From assembly GCF_000092045.1 (NCBI RefSeq), contig NC_007765.1, positions 441,335 through 505,334 of the forward strand: DNA of 64,000 nucleotides, given 5' to 3'. Source of the DNA: Rhizobium etli CFN 42 (GTDB taxonomy: Bacteria > Pseudomonadota > Alphaproteobacteria > Rhizobiales > Rhizobiaceae). A model generated the notes under the pieces. The model saw only the letters and a program-made list of their open reading frames with translations. It was not told where the DNA came from and ran no database searches. Positions within the stretch are counted from its first letter, which is position 1. Each line of letters starts with the position of its first letter. Made by a program: the position numbers and the translations under genes. This document shows positions 8,102-17,442 of the stretch, piece after piece.

Positions 8102-10471
8102 ATGCAAGAACTTCATCCTGTCATGCCAGGCCCCCGAACGGTCATTCCGAGCCTCGTCCATTATCCCGGTATTCCGGCCCTGCCGGAGGGCACTGAACGC
8201 TACCGGGCAAAGGGCGGCGGATCGGTCGTCGTGCGCGTCGAGGCGGGCGACCACGTGAGCGTCATCGACAGCGAAGGGGGGCAGATCTGCGAGCTCTCCC
8301 TCCTTGACGAAAAAGGTCGCTTCCAGGCAGCCGGTCTCGGAACGGCATTCAGCAATTCAGCGGATGGTTTGAAGACCATTCTTCAGGCAGCGGATGAGAG
8401 TGCTGCCCGTACGCGCGCGGCACTTCAGCGGCGAGGCGCCGATCTCGCAGCGGCCGGAGCGCTCCGCGTCTTTGGGGCGGGATCGACGCCGGGCAGCCGG
8501 GCGGAGTTCACGATTGCCATGAAGGGTCTGCTGATCGTCGCGGCACCCGCCGGGGCCATGTCGCCGGAGGCGCAGGACACGGCGACGCCGATCGAGATCC
8601 GGATTAAGCGAAGCCTGCTGATTCGCGACTATGCCTCCGCGCTGCCGGAACCGGCGGCCGATCCGATCGAGGATATCCGCATCCGGGCGGCGAGCGCCGC
8701 CGCCTATTTCGTGCGCGCCGGCGAATTCATCCAGATCATCGACGTCTATGGGCGCCAGTGCACCGATTTCCAGGCCTTTGCCGCCCGCAAGGTCGATAAG
8801 GGCCTCGATCTCGCGCTCGATTCGACCGTCACCCGCACGCTGCTCGGCCGCAGCTATCCCACGCCCGGCCTGCCGTCCAAGGCTTTCGACCGCGACTTCG
8901 AGCCGCTGGTCGAGATCGTCCAGGATACCGTCGGCCGCCACGACGCTTTCGCGACGGCCTGCAATTCGCGCTATTATGACGACATGGGTTATCCCGGCCA
9001 CGTCAATTGCACGGACAATTTCAACGCGGCGCTGGCGCCTTACGGCATTGCCGGGCGCAAGGGCTGGGAAGCGCTGAATTATTTCTACAACACCAATATC
9101 GATCACAACAACCAGCTCTATCTCGACGAGCCCTGGTCGCGTCCCGGCGATTACGTGCTGATGCGCGCGCTGACCGATCTCGTTTGCGTCTCGTCGTCCT
9201 GTCCTGACGATATCGATGCGGCGAACGGCTGGGATCCGACGGATATCCATGTCCGCACCTTTTCCGGAAAAGAGAAATTCTCACGAGCGGTAGCCTATCG
9301 CATGACCCCAGATGCAGAAGCCGAACTGACGCGCGAAACCGCCTTCCATCCTCGCCTTTCGGCGTTGACGCGAGATTATACGGAATATCGCGGCTACTGG
9401 CTGCCGAACCGCTTCTCATCCGAAGGCCCGGTCGAGGAATACTGGGCCTGCCGCGAGCGCGCCGCCATCATTGATCTCTCCCCCTTGCGAAAGTTCGAAG
9501 TGACGGGTCCGGACGCCGAGGAACTGCTGCAATACTGCCTGACGCGCGACGTGCGCAAACTCTCGACCGGCCAGGTCGTCTATTCCGCGATGTGCTACGA
9601 AAATGGCGGCATGATGGATGACGGCACGCTCTTCAGGCTCGGCGACAAGAACTTCCGCTGGATCGGCGGCGATGATTTCAGCGGCATATGGCTGCGTCAG
9701 CAGGCCGAGAAGAAGGGCTTCAAGGCGTGGGTTCGATCATCGACCGACCAATTGCACAATATCGCGCTGCAAGGCCCCAGGAGCCGCGATATCCTGAAGG
9801 GGATCATCTGGACGGCGCCGCGCCAGCCCGCGATCGGCGAACTCGAATGGTTCCGCTTCACCGTTGGTCGCATGGGCGGATTCGAGGGCGCCCCGGTGGT
9901 GATCTCGCGCACGGGCTATACCGGCGAGCTCGGCTACGAGATCTTCTGTCATCCGAAGGATGCGCTGACGGTGTTCGATGCCGTGTGGGAGGCAGGCCAA
10001 CCGCACGGGCTGAAGCCGATGGGGCTGGAGGCGCTCGACATGGTCCGCATCGAGGCGGGCCTGATCTTCGCCCATCACGAATTCACCGACCAGACGGATC
10101 CGTTCGAGGCCGGCATCGGCTTCACCGTGCCGCTGAAATCCAAGCAGGACGATTTCATCGGCCGCGAAGCGCTGATCCGGCGCAAGGAACATCCGCGCCA
10201 TCTGCTCGTCGGCCTTGATATCAAGGCCAACGAGTCGGTCGGCCATGGTGACTGCATCCACATCGGCCGCGCCCAGGTCGGCGTCGTCACCAGCGCCACC
10301 CGCTCGCCTGTTCTCGGCAAGACGATCGCGCTTGCCCGCATCGACGTAACGCATGCTAGCCCGGGCACTGAGGTTGAGATCGGCAAGCTGGACGGCCACC
10401 AGAAGCGCCTGCCGGCGACGATCGTGCCGCTTTCGCATTACGATCCGCAGAAGACGCGGCCGCGCTCGTAA
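8102..10471 (+). CDS. tdm: trimethylamine-N-oxide demethylase Tdm (DUF1989-GcvT fusion)
   Basis: A 789-residue two-part protein. Residues up to about 400 form a DUF1989 region, with cysteines at 220 (RQCTDF), 287, 303 and the pair CVSSSC at 362-367 as candidate zinc ligands. From about residue 420 it is a GcvT/aminomethyltransferase domain with YWLPNRF, SRTGYTGELGYEIF and ALDMVRIEAG. This arrangement is that of TMAO aldolase, which splits TMAO to dimethylamine and formaldehyde, with the GcvT part binding tetrahydrofolate. ATG 8102 follows GAGGGT; an upstream in-frame start at 8057 lacks a good site. The tmm and demethylase genes lie 3-8 kb away. A plain aminomethyltransferase is less likely because of the DUF1989 half. 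Confidence 0.85.
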   Translation: MQELHPVMPGPRTVIPSLVHYPGIPALPEGTERYRAKGGGSVVVRVEAGDHVSVIDSEGGQICELSLLDEKGRFQAAGLGTAFSNSADGLKTILQAADESAARTRAALQRRGADLAAAGALRVFGAGSTPGSRAEFTIAMKGLLIVAAPAGAMSPEAQDTATPIEIRIKRSLLIRDYASALPEPAADPIEDIRIRAASAAAYFVRAGEFIQIIDVYGRQCTDFQAFAARKVDKGLDLALDSTVTRTLLGRSYPTPGLPSKAFDRDFEPLVEIVQDTVGRHDAFATACNSRYYDDMGYPGHVNCTDNFNAALAPYGIAGRKGWEALNYFYNTNIDHNNQLYLDEPWSRPGDYVLMRALTDLVCVSSSCPDDIDAANGWDPTDIHVRTFSGKEKFSRAVAYRMTPDAEAELTRETAFHPRLSALTRDYTEYRGYWLPNRFSSEGPVEEYWACRERAAIIDLSPLRKFEVTGPDAEELLQYCLTRDVRKLSTGQVVYSAMCYENGGMMDDGTLFRLGDKNFRWIGGDDFSGIWLRQQAEKKGFKAWVRSSTDQLHNIALQGPRSRDILKGIIWTAPRQPAIGELEWFRFTVGRMGGFEGAPVVISRTGYTGELGYEIFCHPKDALTVFDAVWEAGQPHGLKPMGLEALDMVRIEAGLIFAHHEFTDQTDPFEAGIGFTVPLKSKQDDFIGREALIRRKEHPRHLLVGLDIKANESVGHGDCIHIGRAQVGVVTSATRSPVLGKTIALARIDVTHASPGTEVEIGKLDGHQKRLPATIVPLSHYDPQKTRPRS

Positions 10472-10486
10472 CCCATTTCGCGTTCA

Positions 10487-10518
10487 GGAGACGACGATCG
10501 GTTCCGTCCGTCGTCTCC
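10487..10518. terminator. bidirectional hairpin between tdm and minE
   Basis: GGAGACGACG and CGTCGTCTCC form a perfect 10-bp stem with a 12-base loop between two convergent genes. There is no clear T-run. Confidence 0.6.
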
Positions 10519-10530
10519 CGGATATTGCCC

Positions 10531-10791
10531 TCAAGCGGCCTGTACCGCTGCGTTCAGCGGGATTTCGACGTCGATCTCCAGAGTGGAGACAAACTCGTTG
10601 CGGTCGATCGTCACCTGCACCTTGTCGTGGTCAAGCTCGACATGCTTTGCGATCACCGCAAGGATTTCCTCGCGCAGCAGCGAAACAAGGTCCGATCCTG
10701 CCGATGAGCGTTCGTGCGCAAGGAGCACCTGCAAGCGTTCGCGGGCGGCGGGTGCCGTTCTCTGCTTGTTGAAAAGACGGAAGATATTCAT
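10531..10791 (-). CDS. minE: cell division topological specificity factor MinE
   Basis: An 86-residue protein with the two MinE parts: an N-terminal membrane and MinD-binding segment ([14 protein letters not shown], then [13 protein letters not shown]) and a C-terminal dimerisation domain rich in beta structure ([21 protein letters not shown]). MinE drives MinD off the membrane and restricts MinCD inhibition to cell poles. Its start overlaps the end of minD by 4 bases, showing translational coupling in a minCDE operon. Confidence 0.97.
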   Translation of the reverse strand: MNIFRLFNKQRTAPAARERLQVLLAHERSSAGSDLVSLLREEILAVIAKHVELDHDKVQVTIDRNEFVSTLEIDVEIPLNAAVQAA

Positions 10792-11603
10792 GCTGCCCTC
10801 CGTCCGAAGATCTTGCCGAAAAGATTGCGCTTTTCCTCGGGGATCGTGACCGGCAAGGTTTCGCCGGCGAGCCGGCGAGCGGCATCGAAATAAGCCATCG
10901 CAGCCGCGCTGCGGCTTTCCGCCAGCGTGACCGGCGCACCGATGTTGGAGGCGCGCAGCACATCCATGCTCTCAGGCACGATGCCGAGGAGCGGGATGGA
11001 GAGGATTTCCAGGACGTCGTCGACCTTCAGCATGTCACCGCGTTCGGCGCGGTTGGCGTCGTAACGGGTGAGCAGCAGGTGCTTTTCCATCCGCTCGCCG
11101 CGTTCGGCCTTGGCGGTCTTGGCATCGAGCAGGCCGATGATACGGTCGGAATCACGGACCGACGAAACTTCCGGGTTGGTGACGACGACGGCAACGTCGG
11201 CATGGCGCATGGCAAGTGTCGCGCCGCGCTCGATTCCGGCGGGGCTGTCGCAGATGATCCAGTCGAAATAGCGCTTCAGATCGTTGATGACGCGCTCGAC
11301 GCCCTCGGCCGTCAGATTGTCCTTGTCGCGGGTTTGAGAGGCCGGCAGCAGGAACAGCGTCTCCAGCCGCTTGTCGCGGATCAGCGCCTGGGTGAGCTTG
11401 GCATCCCCCTGGATGACGTTGATCAGGTCGTAGACGACCCTGCGCTCTGCGCCCATCACGAGGTCGAGATTGCGCAAGCCGACGTCGAAATCGACCACGA
11501 CGACCTTTTCATTGCGTTGCGCCAGCGCCGCTCCCAAAGCGGCGGTCGAGGTCGTCTTTCCGACCCCGCCCTTGCCTGACGTGACGACGATCACTTTCCC
11601 CAT
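10788..11603 (-). CDS. minD: septum site-determining ATPase MinD
   Basis: A 271-residue ParA/MinD ATPase. The deviant Walker A motif KGGVGKTT is at residues 11-18, and the C-terminus ends in a basic amphipathic helix ([14 protein letters not shown]) that anchors MinD to the membrane when ATP is bound. MinD recruits MinC and is recycled by MinE. It is the middle gene of minCDE. In rhizobia these genes are known on secondary replicons, which fits the nearby repABC operon. Confidence 0.97.
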   Translation of the reverse strand: MGKVIVVTSGKGGVGKTTSTAALGAALAQRNEKVVVVDFDVGLRNLDLVMGAERRVVYDLINVIQGDAKLTQALIRDKRLETLFLLPASQTRDKDNLTAEGVERVINDLKRYFDWIICDSPAGIERGATLAMRHADVAVVVTNPEVSSVRDSDRIIGLLDAKTAKAERGERMEKHLLLTRYDANRAERGDMLKVDDVLEILSIPLLGIVPESMDVLRASNIGAPVTLAESRSAAAMAYFDAARRLAGETLPVTIPEEKRNLFGKIFGRRAA

Positions 11604-11634
11604 TTCTCTCTCCTTTGCCGTGGCCGCAGCCGGG

Positions 11635-12360
11635 TCAGATCAGTTTTTCCGCCATGATCGCGTCCTCTTCGAGCCAGAGCTGAACAGCCTGTCCGCGAAG
11701 ATTGGGGGCCATGTCTTCCGCCATTTTGTAGATGCCGTCGATCGCCACCAGCTCGGCTTCGAGCTTGCGGCAAAAGATCCGCGCCGATGCGTTGCCGATG
11801 GAGCCTGCCATGGCCCGGCCGCGCAACGCGCCGTAGATGTGGACGGAGCCGCCGGCGATGACCTCGGCGCCCGAGGCAACAGCTCCGATCACGGTGACGT
11901 CGCCTTCCGGAAAAATCACCGACTGCCCCGAGCGCACCGGTTCCCTGATGACGATGGATTGCGTCGTCATTGCCGGGCGGGTCTCGGTCGCTGCCGGCTT
12001 GGCCACCGGATCGGCAGGCTCATTCGGCTGAACCTCGATGTCGGAGGCGGAGCGGCCGCCTTTCAGCGCCGGAGGCATGCCCGCGCCCAGGATCGACGGG
12101 CGCGCGCCCTCGATCCCCATGATGCTGACATTGCGCTTGGCAAGTTCGGCGATGAGGTCCTTCAACTGCGGCCGGTCGATTTGCAGATCCGTCAAATCGA
12201 GCACGACAGGCCGTCCGAGGAAAAAGCCGGCCGAGCGGGCAGCCAGATCGTCCAGCCTGGCCAACCAATCATCGATCGGAAGGTCCGGGGACAGCATGAC
12301 CGCCAGGAAAGAGCGGCCCTTGATGCGGATAGAGCGAGCGTCTGTTAGCACTTTGGTCAT
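11635..12360 (-). CDS. minC: septum site-determining protein MinC
   Basis: A 241-residue inhibitor of FtsZ assembly. The N-terminal domain (about 1-105) is followed by a low-complexity linker rich in Pro, Ala and Thr, then the C-terminal beta-helix domain (about 135-241) with repeated short strands such as VRSGQSVIFPEGDVTVIG and VHIYGALRGRAMAG, which binds MinD. It is the first gene of the operon, 31 bases before minD. No strong ribosome binding site precedes the ATG. Confidence 0.95.
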   Translation of the reverse strand: MTKVLTDARSIRIKGRSFLAVMLSPDLPIDDWLARLDDLAARSAGFFLGRPVVLDLTDLQIDRPQLKDLIAELAKRNVSIMGIEGARPSILGAGMPPALKGGRSASDIEVQPNEPADPVAKPAATETRPAMTTQSIVIREPVRSGQSVIFPEGDVTVIGAVASGAEVIAGGSVHIYGALRGRAMAGSIGNASARIFCRKLEAELVAIDGIYKMAEDMAPNLRGQAVQLWLEEDAIMAEKLI

Positions 12361-12570
12361 CTATGTGAAGAAATCGTTGACCATGTCTACCGCCGGTATG
12401 GTTAACAAAAGGTTAACGCGGCCCTAACATTCCCTATAACGGCACGACGTTTTTCGCGGCCGGGATAATGCCAAGTTGTTGGAAATACAGAGCGATAAGA
12501 AGACGCCCCGCACAGTTAACGGTGCGACTTTCATCGCAAGCCGCAAATTCAACCGTCGCTTGGGCAACGC

Positions 12571-13173
12571 TCAGCCTTGCGCCTTGCGTTGGGCGTCGGA
12601 AATGGCGCGTGCGGCCTCTTCCGACGAGTTGGCGAGCGTGCGCATCTCGGCGGCAAGCACGGCAAAGCCTGACCCAGCGGTGCCGGCACGCGCCGCCTCG
12701 ATGCCGGCGTTGACGGCGAGCAGCTTGAGGTAACGCAGCGACTGCAGGATCTCGTTGGTCTTCGAGGCGGTGACGCGCATGTCGGCGGTCTGTTCGTCGA
12801 TTCGCTGATAGAGCGATTCGATATTGATGATGCTGCCTTCGAGATAGAGAAGTTCAGCGTTCTCGTCCCAGATTCCGCCACCGGTCTCGGTCGCCCAGAT
12901 GAGATGGCCCCCGGCGTGGCGGATGCGGTATTCCATCGTCCAGTCCGTCCGCTGCTCGAGCGCCCGCCCGACCACCTCGTCCATCAAGGGCACGTCTTCC
13001 TCGTACATGATCGAGGTGAAAGTCCGTGTCCTGTTGCCGATGATTTCGTCGGCAGGGTAACCGAAGATGCGCTCGATGCCGTTGGTCATCTCAAGCATCG
13101 TGTAGTTTTCGTCGGCGCGGCAGCGGTAAAGAAAACCGCTCATGCGCCCGAGAATGCTTGTTTGAAAATCCAT
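12571..13173 (-). CDS. soluble PAS-domain chemoreceptor-like protein
   Basis: A 200-residue protein without membrane segments. Residues about 10-125 form a PAS domain of the PAS_3/PAC type (IFGYPADEIIGN, then MEYRIRHAGGHLIWATETGG). The C-terminal 75 residues resemble the signalling tip of methyl-accepting proteins (LKLLAVNAGIEAARAG, EMRTLANSSEEAA). The signalling region is shorter than in a normal chemoreceptor, so it may be a truncated or cytoplasmic accessory receptor. It lies between minC and tmm on the same strand but is separated from both by about 200 bases. Confidence 0.8.
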   Translation of the reverse strand: MDFQTSILGRMSGFLYRCRADENYTMLEMTNGIERIFGYPADEIIGNRTRTFTSIMYEEDVPLMDEVVGRALEQRTDWTMEYRIRHAGGHLIWATETGGGIWDENAELLYLEGSIINIESLYQRIDEQTADMRVTASKTNEILQSLRYLKLLAVNAGIEAARAGTAGSGFAVLAAEMRTLANSSEEAARAISDAQRKAQG

Positions 13174-13352
13174 GAGGGCCTCGCTCGAAAGGAGGAATTG
13201 CGAATTGGATTACTCACTTCACTTTAAACGTTGGAAGGAGCCGCAGCGAACGGCTCTCTTCCTGCCATGCGGGGCCGCAGCACTTTGAATCTGCCGCATG
13301 ACTTTATCCGGAAATCGATTCGGATTTAATAAATTATGCGGCATCCCCGCCA

Positions 13353-14690
13353 TCAGTTGCGCAGATATTCCTCCATGGAATCGTCGAGCGCCTCGACCCA
13401 CGGCGTATGATGCTTCGGCGACATGTTGCCGGTCATCAGCGACCGGTAGGCATGATCGCGGAAGCCCATGATGTTGTGGGCCTTGTGATGTTCCCATTCC
13501 ATGAAGGTCCGGTTGGTGCCTTCGATGTCGAAGGAAGGATAATCGGTCTCGGCGAGCAGTTCCTTCACATAGTCACCCTGATACCAGATCATCTGCTCGG
13601 CATCCTCGAGCGTCTCCTCGCGGGCGCGCCACATGTCGAAATTCGCCTTCAGTTCCTCTTCCGGCGGCAGGGTGATGCGGCCCATCATCACGTCGCGCGC
13701 CCACCAGGCCTGCACGTCGAACATGTTGAAGGTATAGAACTGGTCCTGCATGCCGATATAGAAGAGCTGCGGGTTCTTGTCGAAGATTACGCCCTTGTAG
13801 AGGCTGTCGGCCCACAGGCGGTTGGCGGTCTTCAGCCGGAGATCGTCGGGCAGGAAGGGGAAATGGTGCTGGTATCCGGTACATAGGATCAAGGCGTCGA
13901 CTTCCTTGCTCGAATCGTCGAGGAAATGCGCGGTGCGGTTTTCGAGCCTGGTCAGCAGCGGCCGTTCTTCGAAATTCTCCGGCCACTTGAAGCCCATCGG
14001 CTTTGAACGGTAGCTCGTCGTCACCGATTTCGCGCCGTATTTCCAGCACTGCGAACCGATGTCTTCGGCCGAATAGCTGCGGCCGACGATCAAGATGTCC
14101 TTGCCCTTGAACTCGAGAGCGTCGCGGAAATCATGGGCGTGCAGGACGCGGCCGTTGAAGGTCTTCACACCTTCAAAATAGGGCACGTTCGGGGTCGAGA
14201 AGTGGCCTGATGCAACGACGACATAGTCGAATTCCTCGTCATACATCCGGTCTTCGATGCGGTTATGCGCCGTCACCGTGAATTTCTTCATGGCCTCATC
14301 GAAGCGGACCATCCGCACTGGCGTGCTGAAGCGCACCCAGTGGCGGACATTCGCTTTCTCGACGCGGCCCTTGATATAGTCCCAGAGCACGGCGCGCGGC
14401 GGGTAGGAGGCAATCGGTTTGCCGAAATGCTCCTCGAAGGAATAATCGGCGAATTCGAGGCATTCCTTCGGACCGTTCGACCAGAGATAGCGATACATGC
14501 TTCCATGGACGGGCTCGCCATATTCGTCGAGGCCGGTTCGCCAGGTATAGTTCCAGAGCCCGCCCCAGTCCGACTGCTTTTCGAAGCAGACGATCTCCGG
14601 GATTTCGGCGCCCTTCTGGGCAGCCGATTGAAAGGCGCGCAGCTGCGCAAGCCCGGAAGGACCGGCACCGATCACGGCTACTCTTGTCAT
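13353..14690 (-). CDS. tmm: trimethylamine monooxygenase Tmm
   Basis: A 445-residue flavin-containing monooxygenase that oxidises trimethylamine to TMAO with NADPH and oxygen. The FAD motif GAGPSG is at 8-13, the FMO signature [11 protein letters not shown] at 178-188, an NADPH-binding [10 protein letters not shown] at 203-212, and [10 protein letters not shown] at 269-278. Long stretches ([24 protein letters not shown], the C-terminal SYRSLMTG-type segment here as [18 protein letters not shown]) are those of bacterial Tmm as I recall it. It lies downstream of the demethylase genes on the same strand. Activity on other small amines or sulfides is possible. Confidence 0.93.
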   Translation of the reverse strand: MTRVAVIGAGPSGLAQLRAFQSAAQKGAEIPEIVCFEKQSDWGGLWNYTWRTGLDEYGEPVHGSMYRYLWSNGPKECLEFADYSFEEHFGKPIASYPPRAVLWDYIKGRVEKANVRHWVRFSTPVRMVRFDEAMKKFTVTAHNRIEDRMYDEEFDYVVVASGHFSTPNVPYFEGVKTFNGRVLHAHDFRDALEFKGKDILIVGRSYSAEDIGSQCWKYGAKSVTTSYRSKPMGFKWPENFEERPLLTRLENRTAHFLDDSSKEVDALILCTGYQHHFPFLPDDLRLKTANRLWADSLYKGVIFDKNPQLFYIGMQDQFYTFNMFDVQAWWARDVMMGRITLPPEEELKANFDMWRAREETLEDAEQMIWYQGDYVKELLAETDYPSFDIEGTNRTFMEWEHHKAHNIMGFRDHAYRSLMTGNMSPKHHTPWVEALDDSMEEYLRN

Positions 14691-14798
14691 GAAGCATTCC
14701 CCTCTTGATTATATGGCATTGTGTGCCGGATAACTCCTCGACCTAAAATCGAAGAAGGCCAGGATTATGCAGAAATTCAAACTGTTACGGCATTTCTC

Positions 14799-15839
14799 TC
14801 AGTCCGGATAAATGCCGGGGCTGGTCGGAGCCCCGTCGTCATATTTCGAAAGCCAGTCGATTGTCGTCTCGCGGTAACGGGTGAGTCCCTTGTAGTCGAT
14901 GAGTTCCGGCGGCAGCGTCTTCAGCACGCGCGGGAAGCGCCGCGCCCATTTCGGCACGGTGACGAGCTCTTCCATGTTCATCAGGTAGCAGCGTATGACG
15001 AAAAGGATGGCGTTCGAGCGCGGCAGGCGCCAGAGGCTTTGCAGCTCGACTCGCAGATGCACTTTCTCGCCGACATTCTCCGGCGTCACCGTCGTACGGT
15101 CGGGGCCCCATTTGTGATAATTCTCCGGGCTGGTGTCGAGCCGCGGATTGATCGTCATCGTCCAGTTGAAGCGCCGTGTCGGCTTGCCCTGCTGCAGGTT
15201 CAAAAGGAATTTCAGCGCCCGGTCGAAGACACCGATCTGATGGGCGAGCGGCACCGGCCCGTGCCATTCCATGAAGTTCATGCCGATGTCGAAATCGAGC
15301 GACCAATCGGCTTGCGTCGTCACCATGCCGGCATCCATCCACAAATTGCCGTCGCGCTGGTCGACGATGCAGAAATCACCCTGGGCCTGGCGGGTGATAT
15401 ATTCGAAGGGTTCATAGGGCAGCGTCGAGGCATCGCCGAAGGTGAAGCTGTCGTCGATGCCGAGCGGCCGGTTGATCCAGCGCCATTGGTCACCGTTGCG
15501 GATCAGGGTGAAATGCTCGGGGTAACCCGCCGCCTGCTCTTCCATCAGCAGTTCGAGCGTGTCCCATTGGGCGCTCATCATGTGCGGCAGCGCCTGATAG
15601 CGCAGCGGATCTTCCTTCAGCACCAGCGCTCGATCCTGCATCTCGGCGACGTAATGCTCGTCGACATCGATCAGGTTTTCGTAGACGGTTCCCGCCCGGC
15701 CGCGCACATGCGGTTCCATGTTGACCGAATACATGTATTCGTCGCGATCGAAGGGAAACGGGAAACGACGGATATTGCCAGGGCTGTTCCGGTAGCTGAA
15801 ATCGTCCCGGAATGTTTCTTGCTTGAAGGCGATTGCCAT
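14799..15839 (-). CDS. haem-dependent oxidative N-demethylase, alpha subunit (DUF3445)
   Basis: A 346-residue protein of the DUF3445 family, the haem-binding PAS-fold catalytic subunit of bacterial N-demethylase/dimethylamine monooxygenase. Recognisable stretches are RNSPGNIRRFPFPFD near the start, WRWINRPLGIDDSFTFGD and LFVIRCYLMNMEEL towards the end. It would remove one methyl group from dimethylamine, giving methylamine and formaldehyde. The three other subunits of the enzyme follow upstream in the same operon (order of transcription: GcvT-like, small, reductase, alpha). I leave the Dmm letter blank because naming differs between sources. Confidence 0.88.
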   Translation of the reverse strand: MAIAFKQETFRDDFSYRNSPGNIRRFPFPFDRDEYMYSVNMEPHVRGRAGTVYENLIDVDEHYVAEMQDRALVLKEDPLRYQALPHMMSAQWDTLELLMEEQAAGYPEHFTLIRNGDQWRWINRPLGIDDSFTFGDASTLPYEPFEYITRQAQGDFCIVDQRDGNLWMDAGMVTTQADWSLDFDIGMNFMEWHGPVPLAHQIGVFDRALKFLLNLQQGKPTRRFNWTMTINPRLDTSPENYHKWGPDRTTVTPENVGEKVHLRVELQSLWRLPRSNAILFVIRCYLMNMEELVTVPKWARRFPRVLKTLPPELIDYKGLTRYRETTIDWLSKYDDGAPTSPGIYPD

Positions 15840-15863
15840 GTCCGGTCTCCTTTTTTGATGCCG

Positions 15864-16829
15864 TCAGAGATCAAGATGAAGCGTGTTTCCCTCGAAGCGG
15901 GAAACACAGATCATCACCTTGCTGCCGGATGCCTTTTCTTCGCTTGTCAGATAGACGTCGTTGTGCAGCAGTTTGCCATCGCAGACGGCGACCGCCGTTT
16001 CGCATTGACCGCAGGCGCCGCCGCGACAGAGGAAGGGGGCGTCGACGCCGGCCGCCTCGATCGCCTCCAGCATGCTTTCGTGATGGCCGACCTTCACGGT
16101 CTTGCCGGAGCGTAGAAGCTCGATCGTGAAGGGCTTCCCGGGCAAAGAGGAAAGAAACCGTTCCGAATGCAGGTTCTGCTCTGGCCAGCCGGCATCGAGC
16201 CCCGCTTTCATCACGCCGTCGATCATGCCGGAGGGGCCGCAGACATAAAGATGCGTGCCGAGCGGCTGGCAGTCGAGCAGACGCGACAGCGGGATGGCAC
16301 CGCCTTCGGCGTCGCAATAGATCTTGATGCGATGCGGGCCATAGCGCTCCAGGAGTTCCCGCCAGTAGGCGCCGCGGTCGCGCGTTCGAATGGCGTAATG
16401 CAGCTCGAAGGCGGCGCCTCCGCGGGAAAACTGCTCCATCATCGCAATGAAAGGGGTAATGCCGATGCCACCGGCGATCAGAACATGCTTGCGCCCGCGC
16501 CAGTCGGGCTGGAAGAGGTTGACGGGATAACTGACCTTCAGCTCGTCGCCTTCGCTGACCTTCTCATGCATGAAGGTGGAGCCGCCGCGTGAATCCTCGA
16601 CATGCAGCACGCTGATTTCGTAGGCCGCGCAATCATGCGGGGGAGACATCAGCGAGTAGGCATTGCGGCGCATATGGCCGCCATCGTTCATCGAGACGAT
16701 GATATGCGCGCCGCCTGAAAAATACGGCATCGGCTTGCCATCCAGGCGCTCGAAGCGGAAACGCTTGACGCGCTCGGCGATCGGAGTGATCCGCGCTACG
16801 CGCACGGGAATTTCAGTACCGCCGCTCAA
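15864..16829 (-). CDS. N-demethylase reductase subunit (FMN, 2Fe-2S)
   Basis: A 321-residue phthalate dioxygenase reductase-type protein. The N-terminal flavin domain includes RRNAYSLMSPP; the nucleotide-binding domain has IAGGIGITPFIAM and YVCGPSGMIDGVM; the C-terminal plant-type ferredoxin domain has CRGGACGQC and a later MICVSR that supplies the fourth Cys. It passes electrons from NAD(P)H to the haem subunit. Its start overlaps the stop of the next upstream gene by 4 bases, so the subunits are translationally coupled. Confidence 0.9.
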   Translation of the reverse strand: MSGGTEIPVRVARITPIAERVKRFRFERLDGKPMPYFSGGAHIIVSMNDGGHMRRNAYSLMSPPHDCAAYEISVLHVEDSRGGSTFMHEKVSEGDELKVSYPVNLFQPDWRGRKHVLIAGGIGITPFIAMMEQFSRGGAAFELHYAIRTRDRGAYWRELLERYGPHRIKIYCDAEGGAIPLSRLLDCQPLGTHLYVCGPSGMIDGVMKAGLDAGWPEQNLHSERFLSSLPGKPFTIELLRSGKTVKVGHHESMLEAIEAAGVDAPFLCRGGACGQCETAVAVCDGKLLHNDVYLTSEEKASGSKVMICVSRFEGNTLHLDL

Positions 16830-17431
16830 AGGAACAACTCCTCTGGCCCAGGCGCGCTGCCGGGCTCTTCCGCGTCGATGTTGACGCCCTGGAAGGCGGC
16901 GAGCCGCCGCGAATAGTGATCACGGACGAGAAGCGTCAGCCCGCAATGGCTGCAGGCGAAGGGGCTGGCGGTGACGTCGTCAGTGATACCCTTGCAATGG
17001 ACGCATTGCACCCGCCTGGCCAGCGAGCCCCGATGCTCGGTGATGATGGAGGCGTGGTCCATGCCGTAGTCAAGCGCCACGAGCATCGCCTGGCCGATGA
17101 AGCCCTCCGTGCCGGAGATATAAAGCCGAGTGCCCATGTGAGCCGTCGCGAGCGAGCCCTTCAACCGGAAGAGAAGCGTTGCGATCGTCGGCGCCGTGAA
17201 GAACATGTCGGAGCCGAGCCGGCGCAGGGACTCATCTAGGCCGGAGCCTTGAGAACCGCGGGCGACATAGAGGATCTCACTGCGGGAAAGAGCCGTTTCG
17301 TCAAGCGCGGGCTGCTGATCCAGGAGAGCCCTGGCGCCCTCCCCCTCGAGTGCGAAAATGTGCCGCCGGGCGCGCGGCTGGATGGTCAGGCCCTTATAGA
17401 CTGGTCGGCTCTTGATGCCTGCAACGAGCAT
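16826..17431 (-). CDS. N-demethylase small (gamma) subunit
   Basis: A 201-residue protein that fits the third subunit of the haem-dependent N-demethylase/dimethylamine monooxygenase. The first 125 residues resemble a ferredoxin-reductase-like nucleotide-binding fold (YISGTEGFIGQAML), and the C-terminal part has a zinc-ribbon-like pair CVHCKG and CSHCGL. Its role is structural or in electron transfer; the assignment leans on position between the GcvT-like and reductase genes. The stop overlaps the reductase start. Confidence 0.78.
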   Translation of the reverse strand: MLVAGIKSRPVYKGLTIQPRARRHIFALEGEGARALLDQQPALDETALSRSEILYVARGSQGSGLDESLRRLGSDMFFTAPTIATLLFRLKGSLATAHMGTRLYISGTEGFIGQAMLVALDYGMDHASIITEHRGSLARRVQCVHCKGITDDVTASPFACSHCGLTLLVRDHYSRRLAAFQGVNIDAEEPGSAPGPEELFL

Positions 17432-17442
17432 TGGCGTGCTCC

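Noticed and set aside
13353..14690. Baeyer-Villiger monooxygenase or generic FMO
   Set aside because: The FMO signature and long stretches typical of Tmm, with tdm and the demethylase genes nearby, make trimethylamine monooxygenase the better call.
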